Assembly (NCBI GenBank): GCA_023437365.1
Contig: JAEZGK010000056.1
Coordinates: 96,715 to 160,714, forward strand
DNA length: 64,000 nucleotides
Direction of reading: 5' to 3'
DNA from: Bacillota bacterium
Lineage (GTDB): Bacteria; Bacillota; Clostridia; Lachnospirales; Lachnospiraceae
Shown piece after piece: positions 26,488 through 34,109 of this stretch (position 1 is its first letter; each line of letters starts with the position of its first letter). A model generated the notes under the pieces. That model did not search any database and had not been told where the DNA came from. It worked only from the letters and a program-made list of their open reading frames with translations. The translations under genes were made by a program, and so were the position numbers.

Positions 26488-27153
26488 CTATAATTCATCA
26501 GTTCCGAAGGCAATTCTTCCGATGGCTATCTCCAGATTACCGTTTCTGCAGCGTAGCTCATCCATAAATTTCTTTTCCTCCAGCGGATTTTTCATCTTAA
26601 TACGATACTCCAGTTTATACAGGCTTCCCATATTGGAGGTCTTTGCTTTTACCAGCTCATATTTCGTTGTATAGGTCCGGAACAGATCATCGAATACTTC
26701 CGAATAGTCCAGGCTTTCCGGAATAGTAATCTTCAACTCCTTTTCCTTATGTCTTGGTTCACCAAAGCTTGTGGCATGAAATAAAGCACTTGCTCCGCCT
26801 ATGATCAGTACAAAGATAATGGCAGCAGTGATGTAGCCTGTCCCTGTGGCTAATCCGACTGCCATGGACAGGAAGATGCTGTTGATTTCCTTGGCATTGC
26901 CGGGAACGGAACGGAAACGGACCAAGCCGAAAGCTCCCATGACCGCAATACCGGTTCCGAGATTACCATTTACCAGCATGATAACCATCTGGACTATGGC
27001 AGGGAGCAATGCAATGGTGATGACAAAACCCTTGCTGCTGTTGTTAAAGAAGCTGTGCACCCAGGCTAAGACAGCTCCCAGCACCAGTGAACAAATGATA
27101 CATATAAGAAAGCTTTCCAAGGTAAGTGTCCCTGATAAGATTGAATTAAGCAT
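26488..27153 (-). CDS. DUF4956 membrane protein
   Basis: The product is 221 aa. The N-terminal half has four predicted membrane helices (LILIICS-type start, then LPAIVQMVIMLVNGNLG and ITAAIIFVLIIGGASALF); the conserved stretch MGAFGLVRFRSVPGNAKEI lies between them and is the family signature. The C-terminal 90 residues are cytoplasmic and ferredoxin-like in pattern. DUF4956 genes are almost always next to VTC-domain polyphosphate polymerase genes, which suggests a membrane partner or export channel; this is inference. It overlaps the upstream VTC gene by 8 bp. Confidence 0.88.
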   Translation of the reverse strand: MLNSILSGTLTLESFLICIICSLVLGAVLAWVHSFFNNSSKGFVITIALLPAIVQMVIMLVNGNLGTGIAVMGAFGLVRFRSVPGNAKEINSIFLSMAVGLATGTGYITAAIIFVLIIGGASALFHATSFGEPRHKEKELKITIPESLDYSEVFDDLFRTYTTKYELVKAKTSNMGSLYKLEYRIKMKNPLEEKKFMDELRCRNGNLEIAIGRIAFGTDEL

Positions 27154-27880
27154 ATTTTATTTCTCCTTCCTTGATTATAGTCTTAGGTTTCTTCAGTGAA
27201 ATTTCATAAGCTCTTCCATACTTTGAGAAGGACGTAGGATAGATATTCAGATCCGTTAACGTATTAGACAACCACACAGGCATTGCCCCGGGTATCTTGA
27301 TCTCCATCAGCTTCGTCCCATCCTCCAGCAGACGGTCTCCCCAGACTCCGGCTTCCAACCATAGCTTTTCTTCACGATAGCGGACATTCGTATCAAAGGT
27401 TATTCTTAAATCCGGATTATCTAAGCCATAATATGCGGTTCTGTCATAGGAGATATACATTGATGGTATTAACTCCTTGTAAAAGTCGAGAAAATAATCT
27501 ATTTCTTTGACTATCTGCGTAGAGCTCTCAATTTTTTCCCTTTCATATAAAAACTTTTCAGCCTGAGACAATTCCATCTTCACCCGTCTTTTATAGACGA
27601 CACCCTTATATTTCTTCTTAAGCTCCACAAATACCGTGTCGCCTTCGGAGGGGGTTCCATAGCTGCGCAGCCTCAATTTTTCCTTATATATCGGCTTTTC
27701 TAATGAGTTTCTGATGAGCAGGTGACTGGGTGTGTCAAAGTATATATTGCAGATGGTAGTTTCCTTGTATTGATCAATCTCGAATTTATCCTTCCATGCC
27801 GCCTTGATCTGGCGATACTGGAGCTCACTTAATAAATACTTCTTTTCATATCGTTGAAAGGTTCCCTGTGTCGGTGCCAT
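27146..27880 (-). CDS. VTC-domain polyphosphate polymerase-like protein
   Basis: The product is 244 aa, the length of a bare VTC tunnel domain. ATG 27880 has AGGAGTGAGAGG upstream. Basic and acidic tunnel residues of the family are visible in order: YEKKYLLSELQYRQI, KLRLRSYG, VFVELKKKYKGVVYKRRV, MYISYDRTAYYG, LRITFDTNVRYR and LMEIKIPG. In eukaryotic Vtc4 this domain makes polyphosphate from ATP; bacterial members are assumed to do the same or a related polymer. It is the first gene of the operon and is preceded by an OmpR-type site pair at 27985-28025. Confidence 0.9.
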   Translation of the reverse strand: MAPTQGTFQRYEKKYLLSELQYRQIKAAWKDKFEIDQYKETTICNIYFDTPSHLLIRNSLEKPIYKEKLRLRSYGTPSEGDTVFVELKKKYKGVVYKRRVKMELSQAEKFLYEREKIESSTQIVKEIDYFLDFYKELIPSMYISYDRTAYYGLDNPDLRITFDTNVRYREEKLWLEAGVWGDRLLEDGTKLMEIKIPGAMPVWLSNTLTDLNIYPTSFSKYGRAYEISLKKPKTIIKEGEIKYA

Positions 27881-27969
27881 ATCCTCTCACTCCTATCTGT
27901 CATCTTTATCATTCTGCTGTGTTTGCTTGGCTTAGGCATCACAATTCGATATTGTTTGCATCTGTACTT

Positions 27970-28025
27970 ATTATATAAACCCTACCTTAAATCAACTTTA
28001 AAGAGAACCTTAATATAACTTAAAA
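27970..28025 (-). promoter_or_regulatory. VTC operon promoter with two response-regulator sites
   Basis: A minus-strand -10 box TATAAT lies at 27975-27970 with no good -35. Instead CCTTAAATCAACTTTAAA (27985-28002) covers the -35 position, and a second copy CCTTAATATAACTTAAAA lies at 28008-28025. The same motif is found at 30456-30473 before the response-regulator gene with an identical 9-bp gap to its -10 box. Read on the minus strand the core is TTTAAG repeated at a 10-bp period, typical of OmpR/PhoB-family activators. Confidence 0.75.
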
Positions 28026-28060
28026 TTTTGCATGATATTATCACGAGTTCAATTCAGGAA

Positions 28061-28267
28061 GCTTCTAATATGATGAGTAAGAGACTTTCTGATGTGATTA
28101 GTAAAGGATTTTCTGATATGCTTAGTAAATGACTTTCTGATATGATTAGTAAAAGGCTTTCTAATATGATTAGAGAATGACTTTCTAGATATGATTAGTA
28201 ATGACTTTCTGATATGCTTAGTAAAAGGCTTTCTAATATGATTAGAGAATGACTTTCTGATATGATT
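28061..28267. repeat. Nine tandem copies of a ~24-bp unit
   Basis: Degenerate head-to-tail units of about 24 bp, for example CTTTCTGATATGATTAGTAA and CTTTCTAATATGATTAGAGA, run without spacers up to the palindromic element at 28268. No long open frame crosses them because AAATGA/GAATGA ends give stops. They lie between the histidine kinase stop and the VTC promoter sites. Confidence 0.9.
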
Positions 28268-28380
28268 AAAGTGTCAAAATGTGCATAGCACATTTCCTGA
28301 TACAATTGATTGCTATCGCAAGCCAGCTTGCATATCAATCTATTGTATCAAGAAAGCACCTCCGGTGCTTTTGACACTTT
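28268..28380. repeat. Cloverleaf-like palindromic element, copy B
   Basis: This is the cleanest copy. The outer stem AAAGTGTCAAAA (28268-28279) pairs perfectly with 28369-28380. Left arm: TGTGC-ata-GCACA (28280-28292). Central arm: TGATACAATTGATTG paired with CAATCTATTGTATCA, tip GCAAGC-ca-GCTTGC (28298-28350). Right arm: AAGCACC-tcc-GGTGCTT (28354-28370). It shares plan and tip sequence with 2760-2877 and 37838-37955. The rest of 28381-28508 is AT-rich with no gene. Confidence 0.85.
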
Positions 28381-28508
28381 TCTGAAAAAATTTCCTAAAC
28401 TAATAATATCTTAAGTCCGTTATTAAAAAATGCTTACACAATGAAGGTCAATATCGGTTATCACGATATTCGATCTGCATAGCGTAAGCCTCTTAGATTT
28501 TATTCATA

Positions 28509-29738
28509 TTAAAGTACTACCGTAAAAACAATCGATTGTCCATCTTTACTCGCGACGGATATTTTACCGTGATGTGCCTCCGTAATGGATTTGGCGATGG
28601 AAAGGCCAATTCCGTATCCTCCGCTTTCACTGGAACGTGAAGCATCAGAGCGATAAAATCTGTCAAAGAGTCTCTTCAGGTTTTTCACATCAACCTGTTT
28701 CACTGTATTATAAACTTCTAGCTTGATTCCTTTCTTCTTGGCTGACAGAGTAACCCTGATCTCCCCATGCTCGTCGGAATATTTCATGGCATTATCCATC
28801 AGGGTTGAAATTAGCTGCTGCATACAGTCTTCATCTCCATGCAACTTCACATTCGGCTGAATGTCAAGGAATAGCTTCTTCTGCTCCGCTTCCGCCATTG
28901 CAGAAAAGGAACCCGCAATTTCACTGATACAACTGCTTAAGTCAAACTCCGAAAAGACCAATTTAGGCTGTCCTTCTTCCATCATAGAGAGGGTCAGGAG
29001 GTTTTTTACCAGCTTATCCAGACGCACCACCTGATTACGGATGCTGCTCACCCATTCGCTTTCCCCACCGGTAAGCTCCAAAACATCCACATTGGCTGAT
29101 ATGATTGCCAGTGGTGTCTTAATCTCATGTCCGGCATCCGTGATAAACTGCTTCTGTTTTTCTATGTTTTCTATAAGCGGATTGATTGCCTTTCTGGAAA
29201 GCAGTGAAACAAGGATAAAAACCAGGGCAAGGGTTCCGGTTGCGACAGCAAGAGAACTTAGGAAATAATTCAGCAGCATCGATAACTCATTTCTACAATC
29301 CATGAAAATGATCATTGATCCAGACTTCGTGTCCACCACCTGATATCGGTAAATTCCACGGTAGCCCGAAGTATGCTTGCTCTGCAGCACCTCCAGAGTG
29401 AGCTCAAGTGCATCCTTAGACTCTATGGCAGAAATATGGCTGGTGTCGATTTGCTTGACACTTCCATCCTCGTTCAGGATTGTACTAAAATATCTTGTGA
29501 TGAAACGTGTTTCTTCATTCATCTGAAAACCGGATTTTGGATCCCTGGGGATCTCTTTCCCCTTCTCTAACTCCGGAAATTTACCCATGTGCTCGGATAA
29601 AAAATCAAGTGTCCGCTCAGCATCACGATCAAACTTAATATAATTAATAATATTAATTGCTCCGACCAGCAGCAGCATGACAAGGCTCAGGGAAAGCATC
29701 GTTATAATAATAAATCTTCGCTTCAGCTTCTTTATCAT
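28509..29738 (-). CDS. Sensor histidine kinase
   Basis: The product is 409 aa. Two membrane helices (LSLSLVMLLLVGAINIINYI and FLSSLAVATGTLALVFILVS) bracket an extracellular domain of about 130 residues. The kinase core has the H box FITDAGHEIKTPLAI, N box LMDNAMKYS and G box YGIGLSIAKSI. A HAMP domain is not evident; the second helix leads straight into the dimerization helix. Its ATG overlaps the stop of the response-regulator gene (ATGA), with GGAGG inside the regulator coding end, so the two are translated together. Its target is likely the VTC operon, judged by shared sites. Confidence 0.92.
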   Translation of the reverse strand: MIKKLKRRFIIITMLSLSLVMLLLVGAINIINYIKFDRDAERTLDFLSEHMGKFPELEKGKEIPRDPKSGFQMNEETRFITRYFSTILNEDGSVKQIDTSHISAIESKDALELTLEVLQSKHTSGYRGIYRYQVVDTKSGSMIIFMDCRNELSMLLNYFLSSLAVATGTLALVFILVSLLSRKAINPLIENIEKQKQFITDAGHEIKTPLAIISANVDVLELTGGESEWVSSIRNQVVRLDKLVKNLLTLSMMEEGQPKLVFSEFDLSSCISEIAGSFSAMAEAEQKKLFLDIQPNVKLHGDEDCMQQLISTLMDNAMKYSDEHGEIRVTLSAKKKGIKLEVYNTVKQVDVKNLKRLFDRFYRSDASRSSESGGYGIGLSIAKSITEAHHGKISVASKDGQSIVFTVVL

Positions 29739-30409
29739 TCATTTTCCTCCAAGGTATAACCGATTCCTCGGACTGCCTTTAATTTTACCGTTGCTTCCAA
29801 GGACTCCAGTTTCTTTCTTAGATAAGATATGTTTACCCAGACAACATTGATTTCTGCATCTGTATCATAACCCCAGATGCGCTCCATGAACTGCTCCGTA
29901 CTGATCAGGCGTTTCGGATTACTCATCAACATTTCCAGCATCTGAAATTCCTTATTACTTAAGCGGATGGAAGACTGACCATTGGAAAGCTCATAGGTTT
30001 CCTTATTCAGGCTCACATTGCCAAGCCTGATCAGATTCGGAGTAAATTCCGATTTTCTTCTAGACATGGCACGAACTCTGGCAAGAAGCTCTCCCATAGC
30101 AAAGGGCTTGGTCAGATAGTCATCCGCTCCTTGATCCAAGCCGATAATCCTATCAACAATCTGCGATTTTGCCGTCAACATGAGGATCGGAGTATGAATT
30201 CCGCTCTCTCTCAGAGAGCTCAGTACCTCAAGACCATTCTTCTTAGGCATCATGATATCCAATATGATAATATCGTAATTATCTGATAGTCCGTAATCCA
30301 ATGCACTTTGACCGTCATGTACTGCATCCACGGAATAATTATTATGTTTAAAAATTGCGACTAAGGCGTTGGACATCTCCTTTTCATCTTCCGCCAGTAA
30401 TATTCTCAT
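29735..30409 (-). CDS. OmpR/PhoB-family response regulator
   Basis: The product is 224 aa. The receiver domain has the acidic pair EDE near the N-terminus, phosphoacceptor Asp in DIIILDIMMP, Thr in LMLTAKS and Lys in YLTKPFAMGELLAR. The C-terminal winged helix shows SNKEFQMLEMLMSNPKRLIS, VVWVNISYLRKKL and AVRGIGYTLEE. AGGAGG precedes ATG 30409. An 18-bp motif overlaps the -35 region of its own promoter (30441-30473) and recurs twice before the VTC gene, so it probably activates both itself and that operon. Confidence 0.94.
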   Translation of the reverse strand: MRILLAEDEKEMSNALVAIFKHNNYSVDAVHDGQSALDYGLSDNYDIIILDIMMPKKNGLEVLSSLRESGIHTPILMLTAKSQIVDRIIGLDQGADDYLTKPFAMGELLARVRAMSRRKSEFTPNLIRLGNVSLNKETYELSNGQSSIRLSNKEFQMLEMLMSNPKRLISTEQFMERIWGYDTDAEINVVWVNISYLRKKLESLEATVKLKAVRGIGYTLEENE

Positions 30410-30440
30410 ACTGCTACCTCCTGCTTTACCTCTCAGCGTG

Positions 30441-30473
30441 ATTATACTATTCCAACCTTAAAGCAACTTAAAA
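30441..30473 (-). promoter_or_regulatory. Autoregulated promoter of the response-regulator gene
   Basis: The minus-strand -10 box TATAAT is at 30446-30441. CCTTAAAGCAACTTAAAA at 30456-30473 replaces a -35 box with a 9-bp gap, as at the VTC promoter (27970-28002). This arrangement is typical of activation by an OmpR-type regulator bound over the -35 region. Confidence 0.72.
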
Positions 30474-30547
30474 CCTTTATTCTTTCTATTAGTTCTCTTT
30501 ATTTCATCATTTCATGCAGCTTCGTAAAAATGATTATGAAAGTAAAA

Positions 30548-30626
30548 TTAGAGAGAGTAGATGAAATAAACCCACGATATTAGAATTAATCTGATATCGT
30601 GGGTTTATTTCATCTACTCTCTCTAA
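30548..30626. terminator. Perfect 33-bp inverted repeat (terminator of LysM gene)
   Basis: 30548-30580 and 30594-30626 are exact reverse complements with a 13-nt loop. On the minus strand a TTTTACTTT stretch follows, so it can terminate the LysM gene that ends at 30649. The stem is far longer than needed for termination. Confidence 0.85.
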
Positions 30627-30648
30627 CAAAAATATGCTTATACTCCGT

Positions 30649-31017
30649 CTATTCTGCCATTACCAAGGTAGTTACCTCTGCATAATAAGGTACGATAATA
30701 TAATTACCGGCATGAATCTCATCTGTAAGCAATCCGTTGCTTTCCATGATTTCTTCGATATATTCATTCATATCTTCATATTCCTCGGTCATATATTGGG
30801 AGGCAATGCTCCATAGGGTGTCACCCTTCTTAATCTCTATACAAACAACCTGCTTACTGCGTTCTCCTTCTCTCTGAGCAGTAACCGTCTTTGTCATAAA
30901 AAATACTGAGAAAATCACTAGTACTACTAATACCAAACTACCGATCATCCATAATCGCTTTCTGTTCATCTGATAATAAGCATTCCCTTCTATCCTTCTA
31001 TCTGATGCTCTATTCAT
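30649..31017 (-). CDS. yneA: YneA-like LysM protein divergent from lexA
   Basis: The product is 122 aa. One membrane helix (LWMIGSLVLVVLVIFSVFFM, about residues 22-42) is followed by a LysM-type domain (VCIEIKKGDTLWSIASQYMT ... GNYIIVPY). The layout matches Bacillus YneA, the SOS-induced inhibitor of division that acts in the membrane near the septum, and so does its divergent position beside lexA. Its promoter, TTGACA-N17-TATAAT at 31220-31192, has a LexA-like box inside the spacer. Sequence similarity to YneA itself cannot be tested here, so the symbol is by position and domain plan. Confidence 0.78.
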   Translation of the reverse strand: MNRASDRRIEGNAYYQMNRKRLWMIGSLVLVVLVIFSVFFMTKTVTAQREGERSKQVVCIEIKKGDTLWSIASQYMTEEYEDMNEYIEEIMESNGLLTDEIHAGNYIIVPYYAEVTTLVMAE

Positions 31018-31155
31018 CTTACATTCCCTCCTGAGGATTTTTCTTAAGTATTCTTCTTTTGTTCTGTAATCTATGAATTGATTATAGGATACGGATAGGT
31101 CATCCGATGTCTATATAATAAATTTTATAAAAAATAATTTAAAAAATAATTTATA

Positions 31156-31284
31156 CGAACGTGTGATACGAACATTTGTTTCTATATACTGATTATATCG
31201 AACATACATTCTTTTGTCAATCAAAATTTTCGAACATATTTTCTCTTTTACAAACATTTTTTCGTTTTTCAGAACATAAGTTTT
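31156..31284. promoter_or_regulatory. Cluster of five LexA-type (SOS box) sites
   Basis: Sites related to the Gram-positive consensus CGAACATATGTTCG lie at 31156-31169 (CGAACGTGTGATAC), 31169-31182 (CGAACATTTGTTTC, the best), 31199-31212 (CGAACATACATTCT), 31231-31244 (CGAACATATTTTCT) and 31271-31284 (AGAACATAAGTTTT). They cover both divergent promoters. Confidence 0.8.
31192..31220 (-). promoter_or_regulatory. Promoter of the LysM (yneA-like) gene
   Basis: On the minus strand TTGACA (31220-31215) and TATAAT (31197-31192) are 17 bases apart. The LexA-like box at 31199-31212 fills the spacer. The leader is about 165 nt. Confidence 0.85.
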
Positions 31285-31311
31285 GCATTTTACAGAAATG
31301 TATGTTATAAT
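31283..31311 (+). promoter_or_regulatory. Promoter of lexA
   Basis: TTGCAT (31283-31288) and TATAAT (31306-31311) are 17 bases apart. An SOS-like box overlaps the -35 end (31271-31284), consistent with LexA autorepression. Confidence 0.82.
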
Positions 31312-31343
31312 GGTGCAAACAGGAAATGGAGGCTGATACGACT

Positions 31344-31961
31344 ATGGGGTATGGTAGAATAAGTAATAAACAGAAGGAAATACTTGAGTACTTGAAAGCT
31401 CAGATCATTAATAAAGGATATCCGCCGGCAGTACGTGAGATTTGTGAAGCGGTGAAGCTGAAATCGACTTCCTCCGTTCACTCCCACCTCGAGACACTCG
31501 AGAAGAATGGTTATATCCGCAGAGATCCTTCCAAGCCGCGTGCCATTGAGATTATAGACGATGAATTTAACCTGACCAGACGTGATTTGGTCAACGTGCC
31601 GGTAGTTGGGACGATTACCGCCGGCCAGCCAATTCTGGCAGTTGAGAATATTGACAGCTACTTTCCTATTCCTGCTGAATACATGCCGAACGAAGACACC
31701 TTTATGCTGAAGGTGAAGGGTGATAGTATGATTAATGCGGGCATATTCAACGGTGACAAGATCCTGGTCCAAAAGCAGTCACACGCTAAAAATGGAGATT
31801 TTGTTGTTGCACTGATCGGTGAGGAGGTTACCGTCAAGACCTTCTATAAGGAGAACGGCTTCTATCGCTTGCAGCCGGAGAATGATACCATGGAACCCAT
31901 TATTGTATCGGATTTAAATATTCAGGGAAAAGTAATCGGATTATTCCGTATGTTTATGTAA
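31344..31961 (+). CDS. lexA: LexA repressor, SOS regulator
   Basis: The product is 205 aa from ATG 31344, with GGAGG 11 bases before it; an ATG at 31326 is less likely. The N-terminal winged helix reads ISNKQKEILEYLKAQIINKG and VKLKSTSSVHSHLETLEKNG. The self-cleavage domain has the A93-G94 scissile bond (TITAGQP), Ser128 (KGDSMINAG) and Lys165 (EVTVKTF). It represses SOS genes until RecA filaments trigger its cleavage. Five SOS-like boxes precede it and a terminator follows. Full length and catalytic residues are intact. Confidence 0.97.
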   Translation: MGYGRISNKQKEILEYLKAQIINKGYPPAVREICEAVKLKSTSSVHSHLETLEKNGYIRRDPSKPRAIEIIDDEFNLTRRDLVNVPVVGTITAGQPILAVENIDSYFPIPAEYMPNEDTFMLKVKGDSMINAGIFNGDKILVQKQSHAKNGDFVVALIGEEVTVKTFYKENGFYRLQPENDTMEPIIVSDLNIQGKVIGLFRMFM

Positions 31962-31980
31962 TATTATTATGTAAACCATA

Positions 31981-32015
31981 GGCTCGGGACACTTACACTG
32001 TTCTGAGCTTTTTCT
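31981..32015 (+). terminator. Terminator of lexA
   Basis: GCTCGGGACA and TGTTCTGAGC pair through two G-U positions around a short loop and are followed by TTTTTCTC. Confidence 0.8.
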
Positions 32016-32205
32016 CTTCTTAAGGCTTCTTTCGTTCCTAAAGCGTCTCTTCTTCTTTCGACTTATCCTCTACTTTAGTCTTCACACTTTTTAGGCTTTT
32101 CCCTCTTTCTTTCCTTATTCTTTCCTTATTCTTTCCCTCTTCGTTCGGCCTTCCCTCATCGTTAGGTGTTCCTCTTATTCTCTACTTCTTTTCTTCTTTA
32201 CAAAT
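32010..32205. other. Long polypyrimidine-biased tract (31962-32342 spacer)
   Basis: About 195 bp of the plus strand is strongly C/T-rich with small direct repeats (CTTTCCTTATT twice, TCTTCTTTC several times) and few purines. It lies between the lexA terminator and the LytTR promoter. It has no coding frame of note. Such strand bias can form triplex or slipped structures; here its role is unknown. Confidence 0.7.
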
Positions 32206-32288
32206 AGGACCTTATTATGAAATAATCTAACCTATAAAGAAGTTTTCCGTAACTTAGTAGTTATTTCACGCAACATAGTCTTTATCTC

Positions 32289-32317
32289 TTGCATAAAAAT
32301 GGTAAAATTGATATATT
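32289..32317 (+). promoter_or_regulatory. Promoter of LytTR-DUF3021-ABC operon
   Basis: TTGCAT (32289-32294) and TATATT (32312-32317) are 17 bases apart. Transcription should begin near 32324, leaving a leader of about 20 nt. Confidence 0.65.
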
Positions 32318-32342
32318 GATTACGAAACGGGGGTGCCACTGT

Positions 32343-32783
32343 TTGAAAATACATATCAATGAGGATGCAACGCTGAATGAAACCGAAATTACAATCAGCT
32401 GCGGCCGAATTAGTACAGAAGTAGAGAAATTGATTTCCCTGCTTCGTGTTATGGACTTAAAGCTCACCGGCAGAAAGGATAATCAGACCTATATTCTCGA
32501 TGCCGCCAAAGTACTTTATATCGATACCGTCGATAAAAAGACCTTCTTCTATACGAAAAAGGAGGTTTATGAGACGGACTTAAAGCTTTATGAGCTTGAG
32601 GAACAGCTCTCGGCGCTGGATTTCCTGCGCGCCAACAAATCCTGTATCATCAATTTTAACCAGATTATATCAATCAGAGCTGACATTGACGGTAAGCTTT
32701 TGATCACTATGAGTAACCAGGAGCAATTATATGTATCCAGGCAATATGCACCAATCATAAAGACAAAGCTGGGGGTGAGATAA
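32343..32783 (+). CDS. LytTR-domain DNA-binding regulator
   Basis: The product is 146 aa. I place the start at TTG 32343, 7 bases after GGGGGTG, because the family begins with KIHINED-like sequence and the region before is the promoter. After a short alpha/beta N-terminus the LytTR domain covers residues about 55-146 (VLYIDTVDKKTFFYTKKEVY, LRANKSCIINFNQIISI, LLITMSNQEQLYVSRQYAP). Such stand-alone LytTR proteins act with a DUF3021 membrane protein that inhibits them; together they typically control a neighbouring ABC transporter. Its stop codon shares a base with the DUF3021 start. Confidence 0.92.
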   Translation: MKIHINEDATLNETEITISCGRISTEVEKLISLLRVMDLKLTGRKDNQTYILDAAKVLYIDTVDKKTFFYTKKEVYETDLKLYELEEQLSALDFLRANKSCIINFNQIISIRADIDGKLLITMSNQEQLYVSRQYAPIIKTKLGVR

Positions 32784-33274
32784 TGGAAGAAAAGGGCAAT
32801 TTCATATTCCGATTCTTAAATCAGGTTATGATAACCTTCTCAATGGATGTATTAATCCTTATATTCTTAACAGCACTCATTGGGGATGAGGCAAAGAGCA
32901 TGTCAACAATTTATCAGCTTGGCAGCAAGGGACTAGCCTCCGCTACGATAGTTCAATTTCTATTAAGCTCCGTCACTATCGTATCGATGAGAAACCTCTT
33001 CCTTTCCGAGAAGCTCTTCACAAAGTTGAATACTCTACGGCGTACCCTACTCATGCTTTTAGCCATCCTCCTGACCCACATTTTGTATATTATTCTGTTC
33101 GGATGGTTTCCCTTGGATAATTACTTTGCCTGGATCAGTTTTCTGGTCTTATTTACAGGTGGTTTTGCTCTGGGTCTGCTGATTATGCTATTGAAGATTA
33201 AATTAGATAACAGACAGTATGACAAGCTGCTGTCTCAGTATAAAGAAATGCATGAGGAGGAAGAAAATGAATAG
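32783..33274 (+). CDS. DUF3021 membrane protein
   Basis: The product is 163 aa with four predicted membrane helices (residues about 10-32, 48-66, 86-108 and 117-140), then a cytoplasmic charged tail (KLLSQYKEMHEEEENE). This is the standard partner of LytTR regulators of the LitR/LytTR-DUF3021 type, where the membrane protein holds the regulator inactive. Start and stop overlap the genes on either side (1 bp and 8 bp), so all four genes of the operon are translationally coupled. Confidence 0.9.
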   Translation: MEEKGNFIFRFLNQVMITFSMDVLILIFLTALIGDEAKSMSTIYQLGSKGLASATIVQFLLSSVTIVSMRNLFLSEKLFTKLNTLRRTLLMLLAILLTHILYIILFGWFPLDNYFAWISFLVLFTGGFALGLLIMLLKIKLDNRQYDKLLSQYKEMHEEEENE

Positions 33275-34109
33275 TATCAGTATCCAAGAAGTTTCAAAAT
33301 CCTTTGGGGGGAAGGACGTTTTGAAAAAAATCAATTTTACCGTACCAACCGGAGAGATTTTCGGTCTGCTGGGACCCTCCGGCGCCGGAAAGACCACTTT
33401 AATCAAGATTCTTACCGGTCAGCTCTCCTATTCCGGTTCTGCAGAGATTTTTAACAAAAGCTGTGATCAGCTTGACCGGGACATCTATTCCGAAATTGGA
33501 ATGATGATGGATAATAGCGGTATTTATGAGCGGTTGAGCTGCTACGATAATCTGCTTATGTTTTGCCGTTTCCATGGTGTAGATAAGAAGGCAATCAGAA
33601 CTGTTTTGGACAGAGTGGGCTTAGCCAATCCGAAAGCCGTAGCAGGTAAGCTTTCGAAGGGTATGAAGCAAAGGCTTGTATTAGCTAGAGCCGTCCTTCA
33701 CCACCCGAAGCTTCTTTTTCTGGATGAACCGACCAGTGGCCTTGACCCGGCAACAGCCAATGAGATTCATACCCTTCTTCAGGAATTGAAGGCAGAGGGT
33801 ACAACGATCTTTCTGACTACGCATAATATGGTGGAGGCGCATAAGCTGTGTGATCATATCGCCTTGCTGAATGAAGGTAATATCGTAGAATTTGGTGTTC
33901 CCGATGAGCTGTGCAGGAAATATAACAAGGAAAATAATATCACGATACTCGGTAGGAACGGTGATACGGTAACCTTCCTCAACGGACCGGAAGCTGCGGA
34001 ACAGATTGCCGATTATTTCAGACAGGGCAATGTCGAGGCAATCCATTCCTCAGAGCCAAATCTGGAAACCGTATTCATGAAATTAACAGGAAGGGAGCTT
34101 GATGTATAA
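33267..34109 (+). CDS. ABC exporter ATP-binding protein
   Basis: The product is 280 aa from ATG 33267 (GAGGAGGAAG upstream). All ABC motifs are present: Walker A GPSGAGKTT, signature LSKGMKQR, Walker B LLFLDEPTSG, and the switch His in LTTHNM. The C-terminal extension is short (about 60 residues). It matches the ABC-2 exporter class found with LytTR/DUF3021 regulators; in Firmicutes these often handle antimicrobial peptides or drugs, but substrate is not known here. It pairs with the permease at 34109-34804. Confidence 0.94.
   Translation: MNSISIQEVSKSFGGKDVLKKINFTVPTGEIFGLLGPSGAGKTTLIKILTGQLSYSGSAEIFNKSCDQLDRDIYSEIGMMMDNSGIYERLSCYDNLLMFCRFHGVDKKAIRTVLDRVGLANPKAVAGKLSKGMKQRLVLARAVLHHPKLLFLDEPTSGLDPATANEIHTLLQELKAEGTTIFLTTHNMVEAHKLCDHIALLNEGNIVEFGVPDELCRKYNKENNITILGRNGDTVTFLNGPEAAEQIADYFRQGNVEAIHSSEPNLETVFMKLTGRELDV

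Noticed and set aside
28061..28267. Tandem repeats as a CRISPR array (also 10231-10303, 40688-40770, 47161-47275)
   Set aside because: Units are directly adjacent with no spacers of constant length, and no cas genes are present.
28268..28380. Cloverleaf-like elements as tRNA genes
   Set aside because: Arm lengths are wrong, no T-loop or anticodon-loop consensus and no CCA-type end; the central arm is far too long.
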